10,699 bases of DNA from Bacteroides sp. (lineage in GTDB: Bacteria > Bacteroidota > Bacteroidia > Bacteroidales > Muribaculaceae). Every line of letters starts with the position of its first letter. Within the stretch, counting starts at the first letter, position 1. Made by a program: the position numbers and the translations under genes. The notes beneath the pieces are model-generated. The model saw only the letters and a program-made list of their open reading frames with translations, did not search any database and was not told the DNA's origin. The DNA lies in NCBI GenBank assembly GCA_014801595.1, contig JAAVDV010000011.1:6934-17632 (forward strand), in the 5' to 3' direction. Positions 1 to 8,194 of the stretch are shown in pieces.

Positions 1-1224
1 CCGGAGGAGAAACTTCTTCGCGCTATCTTCGGCGACAAGGCCGGCGACGTGAAGGATGCCTCCCTTAAGGCTTCTCCCTCTCTGAAGGGTGTCGTCATCG
101 GCACGAGCCTCTTCTCGCGTGCCACAAAGAAGAAAACTTCCAGAAAGAGCGCCAACGCTCAGCTCCCCATGCTCGACGAGGAGTATGAGGATAAGCAGAG
201 CGCTCTCAAGGCTATCATGCTCGACAAGATTTCCACCCTCCTGAAGGGGATGGAATCAGCCGGCGTCAAGGACTTCATCGGCGCCGACATTATCCCCGTC
301 GGTATGAAATTTGATGACGTGGCTTTCGGCACTATCAACTATGAGACAATCAATCTCTCCGGCTGGACCGGCGATGAGCGTGTCGACGGCATGGTGTCGA
401 AACTTATCACCAACTACCTGCGCAAGTCGAAGGAAATCGACTCCGAGCTGCGTCGAAAGAAATTCGACATCACTATCGGCGACGAACTCCCCTCCGGCAT
501 CATGCAGATGGCCAAGGTCTATATCGCCAAGAAGCGTAAGATCGGCGTAGGTGACAAGATGGCAGGTCGTCACGGTAACAAGGGTATCGTGTCGCGTGTG
601 GTTCGTCAGGAGGATATGCCCTTCCTTGAGGATGGCACTCCCGTCGATATCGTGCTTAACCCGCTGGGTGTGCCCTCGCGAATGAATATCGGTCAGATTT
701 TCGAGACTGTCCTCGGTTGGGCGGGTCGTGAACTGGGCGAGAAGTTCGCCACTCCGATTTTCGATGGCGCCACACTCGACGACCTCAATGAATGGACCGA
801 CAAGGCCGGCCTCCCCCGCTACGGTAAGACTTATCTCTATGATGGAGGTACGGGCGACCGTTTCGACCAGCCCGCCACCGTTGGTGTCATCTATATGCTG
901 AAACTCGGTCACATGGTCGAGGACAAGATGCACGCCCGCTCAATCGGTCCCTACTCGCTCATCACGCAGCAGCCCCTCGGCGGTAAGGCTCAGTTCGGCG
1001 GCCAGCGTTTCGGTGAGATGGAGGTCTGGGCCCTTGAGGCCTTCGGCGCCAGTCATATCCTTCAGGAAATCCTCACCATCAAGTCTGACGACGTCACCGG
1101 CCGCTCCAAGGCTTACGAGGCTATCGTCAAGGGTGACCCGATGCCGACTCCCGGTATCCCCGAATCGCTCAATGTGCTCCTCCACGAGCTCCGCGGTCTG
1201 GGCCTGAGCATCACTCTCGACTGA
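1..1224 (+). CDS. rpoB: RNA polymerase beta subunit, C-terminal part (5' end outside window)
   Basis: This is the last 407 codons of the beta subunit of DNA-dependent RNA polymerase, which with beta' forms the catalytic core. The reading frame is open from base 1 (PEEKLLRAIFGDKAGDVKD, a conserved beta segment), so the GTG at 49 is an internal valine and not a start. The invariant GDKMAGRHGNKG motif lies at 553-585; its two lysines (codons 556 and 580) match E. coli K1065 and K1073, which contact the nascent RNA/NTP end. The C-terminal block GGKAQFGGQRFGEMEVWALE (about 979-1038), which packs on beta', and the ending NVLLHELRGLGLSITLD are typical. The rifampicin region lies upstream of the window. 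The gene ends TGA TAA TAA, three in-frame stops in a row. Codons are strongly biased to C/G endings, as expected for a highly expressed gene. rpoC follows after 99 bases, almost certainly in the same operon. Confidence 0.98.
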   Translation, partial: PEEKLLRAIFGDKAGDVKDASLKASPSLKGVVIGTSLFSRATKKKTSRKSANAQLPMLDEEYEDKQSALKAIMLDKISTLLKGMESAGVKDFIGADIIPVGMKFDDVAFGTINYETINLSGWTGDERVDGMVSKLITNYLRKSKEIDSELRRKKFDITIGDELPSGIMQMAKVYIAKKRKIGVGDKMAGRHGNKGIVSRVVRQEDMPFLEDGTPVDIVLNPLGVPSRMNIGQIFETVLGWAGRELGEKFATPIFDGATLDDLNEWTDKAGLPRYGKTYLYDGGTGDRFDQPATVGVIYMLKLGHMVEDKMHARSIGPYSLITQQPLGGKAQFGGQRFGEMEVWALEAFGASHILQEILTIKSDDVTGRSKAYEAIVKGDPMPTPGIPESLNVLLHELRGLGLSITLD

Positions 1225-1235
1225 TAATAATTCAT

Positions 1236-1287
1236 ATCCCCGATGGTCGGGAGTCCCCGCAAGAGGGGAGACTCCCGATCTCGGGAT
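1236..1287 (+). promoter_or_regulatory. Long imperfect hairpin in the rpoB-rpoC intergenic gap
   Basis: The 99 bases between rpoB and rpoC contain a nested stem-loop of about 21 pairs. The core CGGGAGT (1248-1254) pairs with ACTCCCG (1271-1277). It continues inward with C1255-G1270 and CCC (1256-1258) with GGG (1266-1268) around a 7-base loop that includes GCAA. It continues outward with 1245-1247 on 1278-1280, CCGA (1240-1243) on TCGG (1281-1284), C1239-G1285 and AT (1236-1237) on AT (1286-1287). Only single-base bulges (C1238, T1244, A1269) interrupt it. No T-run follows, so it is not an intrinsic terminator. It could be an RNase processing site, an mRNA stabiliser or a partial attenuator between the subunits; which one is inference. 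The pairing itself is directly visible. Confidence 0.7.
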
Positions 1288-1323
1288 CACCAAATCGACA
1301 CACCCACTTCAAATCATTGCAAA

Positions 1324-4300
1324 ATGGCTTTTAGAAGAGACAATAAAATAAAGAGCAACTTCTCGAAAATCACTATCGGCCTTGCCTCCCCCGAGGAGAT
1401 CAAGGAGAAGTCGAGCGGAGAGGTGCTCAAGCCTGAAACCATCAACTATCGCACCTACAAGCCGGAGCGCGACGGCCTCTTCTGCGAGAAGATCTTCGGC
1501 CCCGTCAAGGACTTCGAGTGCCACTGCGGCAAATACAAGCGTATCCGCTATAAGGGCATCGTCTGCGACCGCTGCGGTGTGGAGGTCACGGAGAAGAAGG
1601 TGCGCCGCGAGCGCATGGGCCATATCGAGCTGGTCGTGCAGGTGGCCCACATCTGGTATTTCCGCTCCCTCCCCAACAAGATCGGCTATCTGCTCGGTCT
1701 CCCTTCAAAGAAACTCGATTCTGTAATATACTATGAGCGCTATGTAGTGCTCAATCCCGGCAACATCTCCCTCAAGAACGCCAAGGGTGAGGATGTGCCT
1801 CTGAAGAAACTTGATCTTCTCAGCGAGGAGGAGTATGCCGACATCGTCGACAGCCTTCCCGAAGAGAATCGTCTCCTCCCCGACGACGATCCCAACAAGT
1901 TCGTCGCCAAGATGGGTGCCGAGGCCGTCTATGACCTTCTTAAGGACATCGACCTCGTCTCTCTCGCGGCCGAGCTGCGCCGCATCGCCAACGAGGATGG
2001 CTCGCAGCAGCGTAAGACGGAGGCCCTGAAGCGCCTGCAGGTTGTCAACAGCTTCATCGCTTCGGCCGACCGCAACAAGCCCGAGTGGATGATCCTCAAG
2101 GCTGTCCCCGTCATTCCGCCGGAGCTGCGTCCCCTCGTGCCCCTCGACGGTGGCCGTTTCGCAACCTCCGACCTCAATGACCTCTATCGTCGCGTAATCA
2201 TCCGCAACAACCGTCTGAAACGTCTGATGGATATTCAGGCCCCCGAGGTCATTCTCCGCAACGAAAAGCGTCTCCTTCAGGAGGCTGTCGACTCGCTGCT
2301 CGACAACAGCCGCAAGTCTTCCGCTGTCAAGAGCGACGTCAACCGTCCCCTCAAGTCCCTTTCCGATTCACTCAAGGGTAAGCAGGGTCGTTTCCGTCAG
2401 AACCTTCTCGGTAAGCGTGTCGACTATTCCGCCCGTTCGGTTATCGTCGTTGGTCCCGAGCTGAAGATGCACGAGTGCGGTATTCCCAAACTCATGGCCG
2501 CCGAGCTCTACAAGCCTTTCGTAATCCGTAAGCTCATCGAGCGCGGAATCGTGAAGACCGTCAAGAGCGCCAAGAAAATCGTCGACCGCAAGGAGCCCGT
2601 CGTATGGGATATCCTTGAGCACGTGATGAAGGGGCATCCCGTCCTCCTCAACCGTGCCCCGACACTTCACCGTCTCGGTATCCAGGCTTTCCAGCCGAAG
2701 ATGATCGAGGGTAAGGCCATCCAGCTCCACCCGCTCGCTTGTACGGCATTCAACGCCGACTTCGACGGTGACCAGATGGCTGTCCATCTCCCGCTCGGCA
2801 ATGAGGCTATCCTTGAGGCCCAGATGCTCATGCTCGGCGCCCACAACATTCTTAACCCCGCCAACGGCGCGCCTATCACGGTGCCCTCGCAGGACATGGT
2901 GCTCGGTCTCTACTACATCACCAAGCTGCGTCCCGGCACTCTCGGCGAAGGAACCGTCTTCTACGGTCCTGAAGAGGCTGAGATCGCCTACAACGAGGGT
3001 CGCGTCGACCTGCACGCCCCTGTCTCCGTATATGTCGACGACATCGACGCTGACGGCAATCCGGTCAAGGTGCTCAAGAAGGACACCTCTGTGGGCCGTG
3101 TGCTTTTCAATCAGTACGTCCCCAAGGAGATCGGCTACGTCAATGAGATTATCTCCAAGAAGTCGCTCCGCACTATCATATCCAACGTTATCAAGGCCTG
3201 CGGTGTGACGCGCTCCGCGCAGTTCCTCGATGATATCAAGAACCTCGGCTACCGCATGGCATTCGAGGGTGGCCTCAGCTTCAACCTCGGTGACGTCATT
3301 ATCCCTGAGGAGAAAGAGGAATACATCCGCGAAGGTCACGCAAAGGTGGAGGAGATTCTGAATAACTTCCAGATGGGCTTCATCACCGCCCAGGACCGTT
3401 ACAATCAGGTCATCGAGGTCTGGACAGAGGTCAACAAGCGTCTCGCCGACACTCTGATGAAGGAGATGGAGGAGGACCAGCAGGGCTTCAACTCAGTCTA
3501 CATGATGCTTGACTCGGGTGCCCGTGGTTCTAAAGACCAGATCCGTCAGCTTTCCGGTATGCGTGGTCTTATGGCCAAGCCTCAGAAGGCCGGTGCGGAA
3601 GGTGGCCAGATTATCGAGAACCCGATTCTTGCAAACTTCAAGGAGGGTCTTTCGGTGCTGGAGTACTTCATCTCTACCCACGGTGCGCGTAAGGGTCTTG
3701 CCGACACCGCTCTGAAGACTGCCGACGCCGGTTATCTGACACGCCGACTCGTCGACGTCGCTCACGACGTGATTATCAACGAGGAGGACTGCGGCACTCT
3801 CCGCGGCCTCGTCTGCAAGGAAATCAAGAACAACGAGGAGGTCGTCGCCTCTCTGAGCGAGCGTATCCTCGGCCGTGTTTCCGTCCATGATGTGGTCGAT
3901 CCCTACACCAATGAGGTCATCGTCAAATCTGGCGAGGAAATCACCGAAGCCGCCTGCGAGAAAATCGAGAAGAGCCCCATTGAGTCTGTCGAGATTCGTT
4001 CGGTGCTGACTTGCGAGTCCAAGAAGGGTGTTTGCGCCAAGTGTTACGGTCGCAACCTCTCCAACCACCGCATGGTGCAGAAGGGTGAGGCCGTCGGTGT
4101 CATCGCGGCCCAGTCAATCGGTGAGCCGGGTACTCAGCTGACTCTGCGTACATTCCACGCCGGTGGTACGGCAGGTAACGTCGCCGCCGTGAAGGATATC
4201 ACAGCGCGCCATAACGGTAAACTCATCATCGAGGAACTCCGCACCATCAAGGATGTCGACGGCAACGATATCGTTGTCGGCCGTATGGGTGAGCTCCGCA

Positions 4301-5637
4301 TCGAGGAACCCAAGTCGGGCATCGTGCTCACTACCGCCAACATCCCCTATGGCTCCAAACTTTACAAGAAGGATGGAGAGATGGTGAAGGATGGCGACAT
4401 GATCTGTGAATGGGACCCCTTCAACGCCGTCATCGTCGCCGAGGCCGGTGGTCGTGTGCTCTATGAGAACCTCATCGAGGGCTCCACTTACCGCGTGGAG
4501 ACAGCAGCCGGCACGACACTCCGTGAAAAGATAATCATCGAGTCGAAAGACCGCACCAAGCTTCCGGAGATTAAGCTCGTCGACAAGAAGGGGGAGGTAA
4601 TCCGCACATACTCCCTCCCTGTGGGTGCTCACCTGCTCGTCGATGAGAACGACGAACTCACGCCCGGTAAGGTATTCGTGAAGATTCCGCGTGCTTCCAA
4701 CAGTGCAGGTGACATCACCGGTGGTCTGCCCCGTGTCACAGAGCTCTTCGAGGCCCGTAATCCGAGCAACCCCGCTGTGGTCAGCGAAATCGACGGTGTC
4801 GTTTCGTTCGGTAAGGTGAAACGTGGTAACAAGGAGGTAATCGTGACATCCAAACTTGGCGAGGAGAAGAGATATCTCGTCCCCCTCACTCGCCAGATGC
4901 TCGTGCAGCAGGACGACTACGTTCGCGCCGGTACGCCGCTTTCCGATGGTGCCGTCACTCCCAGCGACATCCTCAACATCATGGGTCCGACAGCCGTTCA
5001 GGAGTACATCGTCAACGAGGTGCAGGACGTATATCGCAGCCAGGGTGTGAAGATCAACGACAAGCACTTTGAGGTTATCGTGCGCCAGATGATGCGTAAG
5101 GTCAACATCCTCGATCCCGGCGACACTAAATTCCTTGAGCAGCAGATTGTCGACAAGCGCGACTTCATGGATGAGAATGATAATATCTGGGGCAAGAAGT
5201 ATATCATCGATGCCGGTGATTCCACCAACTATCTTGCCGGTCAGATTATCACTCAGCGCAAGCTCCGCGATGAAAACTCCATGCTCAAGCGCAACGACAA
5301 GAAGGAGATGACCGTGCGCGACGCAATGCCCGCCACATCCGAGCAGATTCTTCAGGGTATCACCCGCGCGGCTCTTCAGACCTCCAGCTTTATGTCGGCC
5401 GCATCCTTCCAGGAGACTACCAAGGTGCTCAACGAAGCAGCTATCAACGGTAAGACCGACTACCTTGAGGGTATGAAGGAGAACGTCATCTGCGGTCACC
5501 TCATCCCGGCCGGTACCGGCCTGCGCGAATACAACCGTCTGGTTGTAGCCAATAAGGATGAGCTCGCCGCCCTTCAGGTGACCGACTCCCCCGACACCAT
5601 CATCGATGTCGAGGCTGTAGAGGTTCCCGCCAACTGA
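1324..5637 (+). CDS. rpoC: RNA polymerase beta' subunit
   Basis: Complete 1437-aa beta' subunit, which holds the catalytic Mg and clamps the DNA. The ATG at 1324 is chosen because family members begin MAF(R); the in-frame ATG at 1243 would add 27 residues encoded inside the intergenic hairpin. Zinc site 1 is C66, C68, C81, C84. Switch/rudder-region motif RFRQNLLGKRVDYSARS lies at about 356-372. The active-site NADFDGDQM is at 477-485, with D479, D481 and D483 binding Mg. The bridge helix (ADTALKTADAGYLTRRLVDV) lies within about 778-813. Zinc site 2 is C823, C897, C904, C907. The trigger loop QLTLRTFHAGG has H945 (E. coli H936) and Leu at the E. coli M932 position. About 175 residues (roughly 953-1128) are inserted before DITGGLPRVTELFEAR, corresponding to the SI3 insertion. 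The C-terminal part QETTKVLNEAAINGK and the ENVICGHLIPAGTG motif are intact. It ends TGA TAG. No damage seen. Confidence 0.99.
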   Translation: MAFRRDNKIKSNFSKITIGLASPEEIKEKSSGEVLKPETINYRTYKPERDGLFCEKIFGPVKDFECHCGKYKRIRYKGIVCDRCGVEVTEKKVRRERMGHIELVVQVAHIWYFRSLPNKIGYLLGLPSKKLDSVIYYERYVVLNPGNISLKNAKGEDVPLKKLDLLSEEEYADIVDSLPEENRLLPDDDPNKFVAKMGAEAVYDLLKDIDLVSLAAELRRIANEDGSQQRKTEALKRLQVVNSFIASADRNKPEWMILKAVPVIPPELRPLVPLDGGRFATSDLNDLYRRVIIRNNRLKRLMDIQAPEVILRNEKRLLQEAVDSLLDNSRKSSAVKSDVNRPLKSLSDSLKGKQGRFRQNLLGKRVDYSARSVIVVGPELKMHECGIPKLMAAELYKPFVIRKLIERGIVKTVKSAKKIVDRKEPVVWDILEHVMKGHPVLLNRAPTLHRLGIQAFQPKMIEGKAIQLHPLACTAFNADFDGDQMAVHLPLGNEAILEAQMLMLGAHNILNPANGAPITVPSQDMVLGLYYITKLRPGTLGEGTVFYGPEEAEIAYNEGRVDLHAPVSVYVDDIDADGNPVKVLKKDTSVGRVLFNQYVPKEIGYVNEIISKKSLRTIISNVIKACGVTRSAQFLDDIKNLGYRMAFEGGLSFNLGDVIIPEEKEEYIREGHAKVEEILNNFQMGFITAQDRYNQVIEVWTEVNKRLADTLMKEMEEDQQGFNSVYMMLDSGARGSKDQIRQLSGMRGLMAKPQKAGAEGGQIIENPILANFKEGLSVLEYFISTHGARKGLADTALKTADAGYLTRRLVDVAHDVIINEEDCGTLRGLVCKEIKNNEEVVASLSERILGRVSVHDVVDPYTNEVIVKSGEEITEAACEKIEKSPIESVEIRSVLTCESKKGVCAKCYGRNLSNHRMVQKGEAVGVIAAQSIGEPGTQLTLRTFHAGGTAGNVAAVKDITARHNGKLIIEELRTIKDVDGNDIVVGRMGELRIEEPKSGIVLTTANIPYGSKLYKKDGEMVKDGDMICEWDPFNAVIVAEAGGRVLYENLIEGSTYRVETAAGTTLREKIIIESKDRTKLPEIKLVDKKGEVIRTYSLPVGAHLLVDENDELTPGKVFVKIPRASNSAGDITGGLPRVTELFEARNPSNPAVVSEIDGVVSFGKVKRGNKEVIVTSKLGEEKRYLVPLTRQMLVQQDDYVRAGTPLSDGAVTPSDILNIMGPTAVQEYIVNEVQDVYRSQGVKINDKHFEVIVRQMMRKVNILDPGDTKFLEQQIVDKRDFMDENDNIWGKKYIIDAGDSTNYLAGQIITQRKLRDENSMLKRNDKKEMTVRDAMPATSEQILQGITRAALQTSSFMSAASFQETTKVLNEAAINGKTDYLEGMKENVICGHLIPAGTGLREYNRLVVANKDELAALQVTDSPDTIIDVEAVEVPAN

Positions 5638-5662
5638 TAGAATCCACATATACACGAATAAG

Positions 5663-5705
5663 GCCGTCCGATACGTCATGCAGCGTATCGGACGGCTTCT
5701 TTTTT
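5663..5705 (+). terminator. Intrinsic terminator of the rpoBC operon
   Basis: A perfect 13-bp GC-rich stem, GCCGTCCGATACG (5663-5675) with CGTATCGGACGGC (5684-5696), closes an 8-base loop (5676-5683). It is followed at once by TTCTTTTTT (5697-5705). This is the classical rho-independent arrangement, 25 bases after the rpoC stop. It separates rpoBC from the LRR genes. On the reverse strand the stem lacks an equally good T-run, so it acts mainly for the forward direction. Confidence 0.95.
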
Positions 5706-5790
5706 AAGAATAGGCTATACTGAAACCTACGGCGACTCCTTGCCCACTCTGATTAGGAGTGATCTTAATCGGGCGGGAGTGTTTGCCTTT
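5704..5790 (-). other. Short reverse-strand open stretch, possible gene remnant or dispersed repeat
   Basis: Read on the reverse strand, 5790 down to 5704 gives 28 codons, bounded by a TAA (5793-5791) and a terminal TAA (5706-5704). The end reads SGQGVAVGFSIAYS, whose alternating small, hydrophobic and aromatic residues resemble the last beta-strand of an outer-membrane barrel protein. There is no start codon and no upstream continuation, because a stop precedes it. It could be the 3' tail of a lost reverse-strand gene, part of a repeated intergenic element carried with the terminator, or chance. I do not assign a function. Confidence 0.25.
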
Positions 5791-5810
5791 TTAGTGACAT
5801 CCTGAATTGG

Positions 5811-5878
5811 GTCAAAATTAGTTCAAAATAATTCAAACAGATTCAAAATAGTTCAAAACTCTTTCAAATAGATTCAAA
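5811..5878 (+). repeat. Helically phased TTCAAA array (seven copies, about 10-bp period)
   Basis: The core TTCAAA occurs at 5822, 5832, 5842, 5852, 5863 and 5873, with a variant GTCAAA at 5811. Spacings are therefore 11, 10, 10, 10, 11 and 10 bases, close to one helical turn each. The loose unit is RTTCAAAATA. Each copy places an A-run of three or four on the same face of the DNA, the arrangement known to bend DNA. The array ends about 65 bases before the -33 element of the downstream promoter. It may be an intrinsically curved upstream activating region, an array of protein-binding sites, or a degenerate 10-bp tandem repeat. The repeat and its phasing are seen directly; any regulatory role is inference. 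Confidence 0.85.
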
Positions 5879-5942
5879 GTGAAAATCAACCACTATATTA
5901 TGATTTAAATTATGTCTATAATGAATAAAAGTGTCAAAAATA
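5879..5942. other. AT-rich spacer upstream of the LRR gene promoter
   Basis: This 64-base stretch between the phased array and the promoter is strongly AT-rich (for example ATTATGATTTAAATTATG at 5898-5915) and contains no open frame of interest. It resembles the AT-rich UP-like sequence often seen upstream of promoters. No well-formed hairpin or operator was identified in it. Confidence 0.4.
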
Positions 5943-5974
5943 TTTGCTGCTTAAGAAAAGAATTATTTACTTTG
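5943..5974 (+). promoter_or_regulatory. Bacteroidetes-type promoter for the first LRR gene
   Basis: A -33 element TTTG (5943-5946) is followed after 20 bases by TTACTTTG (5967-5974), which fits the Bacteroidetes -7 consensus TAnnTTTG at all fixed positions but the second. Consensus and spacing (about 19-21 bases) are established for the primary sigma factor of this phylum. Transcription would begin roughly at 5980-5985, giving a short leader of about 25-30 bases before the ATG at 6010. This also argues against translation starting at the in-frame TTG at 5944, which lies inside the promoter. Confidence 0.7.
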
Positions 5975-6009
5975 CACACACAAACTCAATCCCAAATACT
6001 AAACACAAA

Positions 6010-8160
6010 ATGAAACGAAAACTAATATTAACTGCATTGGGGATACTGATTGGCCTCCCGATATGGGCACGCGACTTCCAGTATACCTACGAAGGTCAGA
6101 CCATCACCTATACCGTCATCGATGAGGAGATGAAAGAATGTTCGACCAAGGAGTGTTGGTATGACGAAAATTCCGGAAAAGAATTTCCCGGAAATCAAGT
6201 ATCCGGTAAACTTGTATTGCCGGCAACCCCTATGGATGGGAATACAAAGTATAATCTCCGTTGGATGGGGGGCGGATCCTTTTGTGACTGCAGTGGTCTG
6301 ACAGAGGTCACGCTTCCAAACTCACTGTATAATATCGGTAGTGGTGCGTTCAGTGGTTGCACCGGCTTGACTAAAGTATCTATTCCGAATTCAGTGACGA
6401 GAATTGACTGGAACGCCTTCGGCGGTTGTAGCAACCTGACGGAGGTTATTATTCCTAATTCAGTGCAAATAATCGATCGCGTAGCTTTTTCGAACTGCAG
6501 CAGTTTGAAAACAGTTACTATTCCTAAATCCGTTCAGGCGATATATGATTCAGCATTCGCCGGATGCAGCAGTTTAGGTTCGGTAACGTGCCTCTCTAAT
6601 AATCCTGCTCTAATTGAGGAAGGAAGTTTTCCGGGATTGTATGAGAAAGTGAAGTTGGTGATTCCGGAAGCCGGAGCACTTAATTATGTTTGTTCAGAAT
6701 GGATTCTGTTTAAAAATATCTTTCTGGCAGAATCAGGAGAAGCGGTTTCTACCATTAGCGATGGAACATTAAACTATGTTCTGATACCATCAAGTAAAGC
6801 AGATGGAATAAACTATTCGGTAGTATCTGCCGGAGATTACGAAGGAGAAATAGCCATTCCTGAAAGTATCTCTTACAATAATCGAACCTATTATGTCGGT
6901 GGCATAGGGTGGAAAGCCTTCTGCCAAAATAAGGTACTAAATGTTTCAATTCCGAATACTGTTATTCTAATCGCAGACTATGCTTTCAATAGTACCCCTC
7001 TTAAGAATATAACACTACCTGAGTCAGTAGCCAGTATCGGCACTGCTGCTTTCCAGGGTTGTTTCAATCTTAAAGAAATTTCGATTCCGGGATCAGTAAA
7101 TATAATATATTCGGCAGCATTCGCAGATTGCCGTAGCCTCAACTCAGTGAGGTTTGAGGATAGCCCGACACCTTTACAGATTCCAAATAATGTGTTTGTA
7201 TTTAATAATAAACCGCGTCCACTCGACGAACTGTATATCGGTAGAAATCTCACCAATAGTGACTTCAGAGACCTTGGATACCGGAGTCCGGAATTACGGC
7301 CTCGCCAGTTAATTATCGGCAATCTTGTAACTGACCCTTTCTATAGATTCTCACAAAATGAGGGTCTTACTAATCTTACTCTTGGTAGCGGGATAACTGA
7401 AATTCCGGATAATATATTCAATGGCTGTTCTCTTGAAGAGGTGGTAGTGCCGGTGAATGTTACAACCATTGGTTGGGGAGCGTTTGGTAATAATAAACTT
7501 ACCAAGGTGTCTATGGGTTCGAATGTGACTGTTATCCAAGATGAAGCTTTCAATGGAAATCCTATCAGTCAGGTTAATGTTGCAGCTCTGACTCCTCCGG
7601 AAGCATCGGAATTGGTGTTCAGTGATTATGGACAGCTATTTGTTCCTGCTGAAAGTATAGGGACATATGGAAATACATCTCAGTGCTGGGGAAATTTTGA
7701 GAGTAATACTTTGGTAGCTTTGGAAGATATTAAGGGTAACGGTGAGTCGATCTCCGGAAAGGTCGGTGATACCGTTCAGCTTTCCGTCACACTTATTCCG
7801 GAGAATGTCACGCTTCCATACGTATTCTGGTATTCAACTAATCCGAATATGGCAACAGTCGACAACAATGGATTGGTTACTATGGTAAACAAGGAGGCGG
7901 GAAACTGCAAGATTATAGCCACAACTCTTTATGCCAACAGCAAGACTGTGGAATATAATGTGGTTTCGGATGCCTCAGGCGTGTTTGAGATTACATCTGA
8001 TGATAGGGCAGATGATTATTTTGGTGTAGAGGCGACCAAATCCAACGATATCTTCACTCTCGAAGGTGTATGCCTTAAGAGGAATGCTACTAAAGATGAT
8101 GTTGATGCACTTGCTCCGGGCTTATATATCGTTGCCGGTAAGAAGGTTGTCGTGAAATAA
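6010..8160 (+). CDS. Secreted BspA-type leucine-rich repeat (LRR_5) protein with Big_2-like domain
   Basis: A 716-aa exported protein. The ATG at 6010 is preferred: it follows an A-rich leader, lies downstream of the promoter, and begins a clear signal peptide (MKRKLILTALGILIGLPIWA, cleavage probably before RDF). No lipobox cysteine is present. LRR_5 repeats of the form LTxVxIPNSVxxIxxxAFxGCSS come in three blocks. The first has exact 23-residue steps starting at L97, L120, L143, L166 and L189. The second starts near 310, 331, 354 and 377. The third runs from about 453 to 530 and closes with the usual TPP...LFVPAESIGTYGN...W capping stretch (to about 565). Residues about 569-652 resemble a bacterial Ig-like (Big_2) domain, with GDTVQLSVTLIPENVT, a buried-type W, and ATVDNNGLVT. 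The tail ends APGLYIVAGKKVVVK, a pattern common at the end of Bacteroidetes secreted proteins. BspA relatives bind host proteins or other bacteria; the ligand here is unknown. Codon use is more relaxed and AT-rich than rpoBC. Confidence 0.93.
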   Translation: MKRKLILTALGILIGLPIWARDFQYTYEGQTITYTVIDEEMKECSTKECWYDENSGKEFPGNQVSGKLVLPATPMDGNTKYNLRWMGGGSFCDCSGLTEVTLPNSLYNIGSGAFSGCTGLTKVSIPNSVTRIDWNAFGGCSNLTEVIIPNSVQIIDRVAFSNCSSLKTVTIPKSVQAIYDSAFAGCSSLGSVTCLSNNPALIEEGSFPGLYEKVKLVIPEAGALNYVCSEWILFKNIFLAESGEAVSTISDGTLNYVLIPSSKADGINYSVVSAGDYEGEIAIPESISYNNRTYYVGGIGWKAFCQNKVLNVSIPNTVILIADYAFNSTPLKNITLPESVASIGTAAFQGCFNLKEISIPGSVNIIYSAAFADCRSLNSVRFEDSPTPLQIPNNVFVFNNKPRPLDELYIGRNLTNSDFRDLGYRSPELRPRQLIIGNLVTDPFYRFSQNEGLTNLTLGSGITEIPDNIFNGCSLEEVVVPVNVTTIGWGAFGNNKLTKVSMGSNVTVIQDEAFNGNPISQVNVAALTPPEASELVFSDYGQLFVPAESIGTYGNTSQCWGNFESNTLVALEDIKGNGESISGKVGDTVQLSVTLIPENVTLPYVFWYSTNPNMATVDNNGLVTMVNKEAGNCKIIATTLYANSKTVEYNVVSDASGVFEITSDDRADDYFGVEATKSNDIFTLEGVCLKRNATKDDVDALAPGLYIVAGKKVVVK

Positions 8161-8194
8161 AAGAGAAAACATATTTCAGGCAATCGAGATCTAA

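Noticed and set aside
49..51. GTG at 49 as the start of a separate gene
   Set aside because: It is the valine of the conserved GDVKD segment of beta; the frame is open and matches RpoB from base 1.
1243..1323. Upstream in-frame ATG extending RpoC by 27 residues
   Set aside because: The extra residues are encoded by the intergenic hairpin and are not part of the conserved beta' N-terminus, which begins MAF at 1324.
4114..5679. 521-codon open frame antisense to rpoC, and other long antisense frames at 256-933, 2368-3339 and 3493-4068
   Set aside because: They lie opposite highly conserved, C/G-biased rpoB and rpoC codons, which routinely leave antisense frames free of stops. The translations look like no known family and lack start context.
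5944..6009. TTG at 5944 as the start of the first LRR protein
   Set aside because: It lies within the promoter, upstream of the predicted transcript start, and would bury the signal peptide behind 22 extra residues.
6298..6594. 69-bp periodicity as a DNA-level tandem repeat
   Set aside because: The period reflects 23-residue LRR units; the nucleotide copies have diverged, so it is a protein repeat and not a recent DNA duplication or CRISPR-like array.
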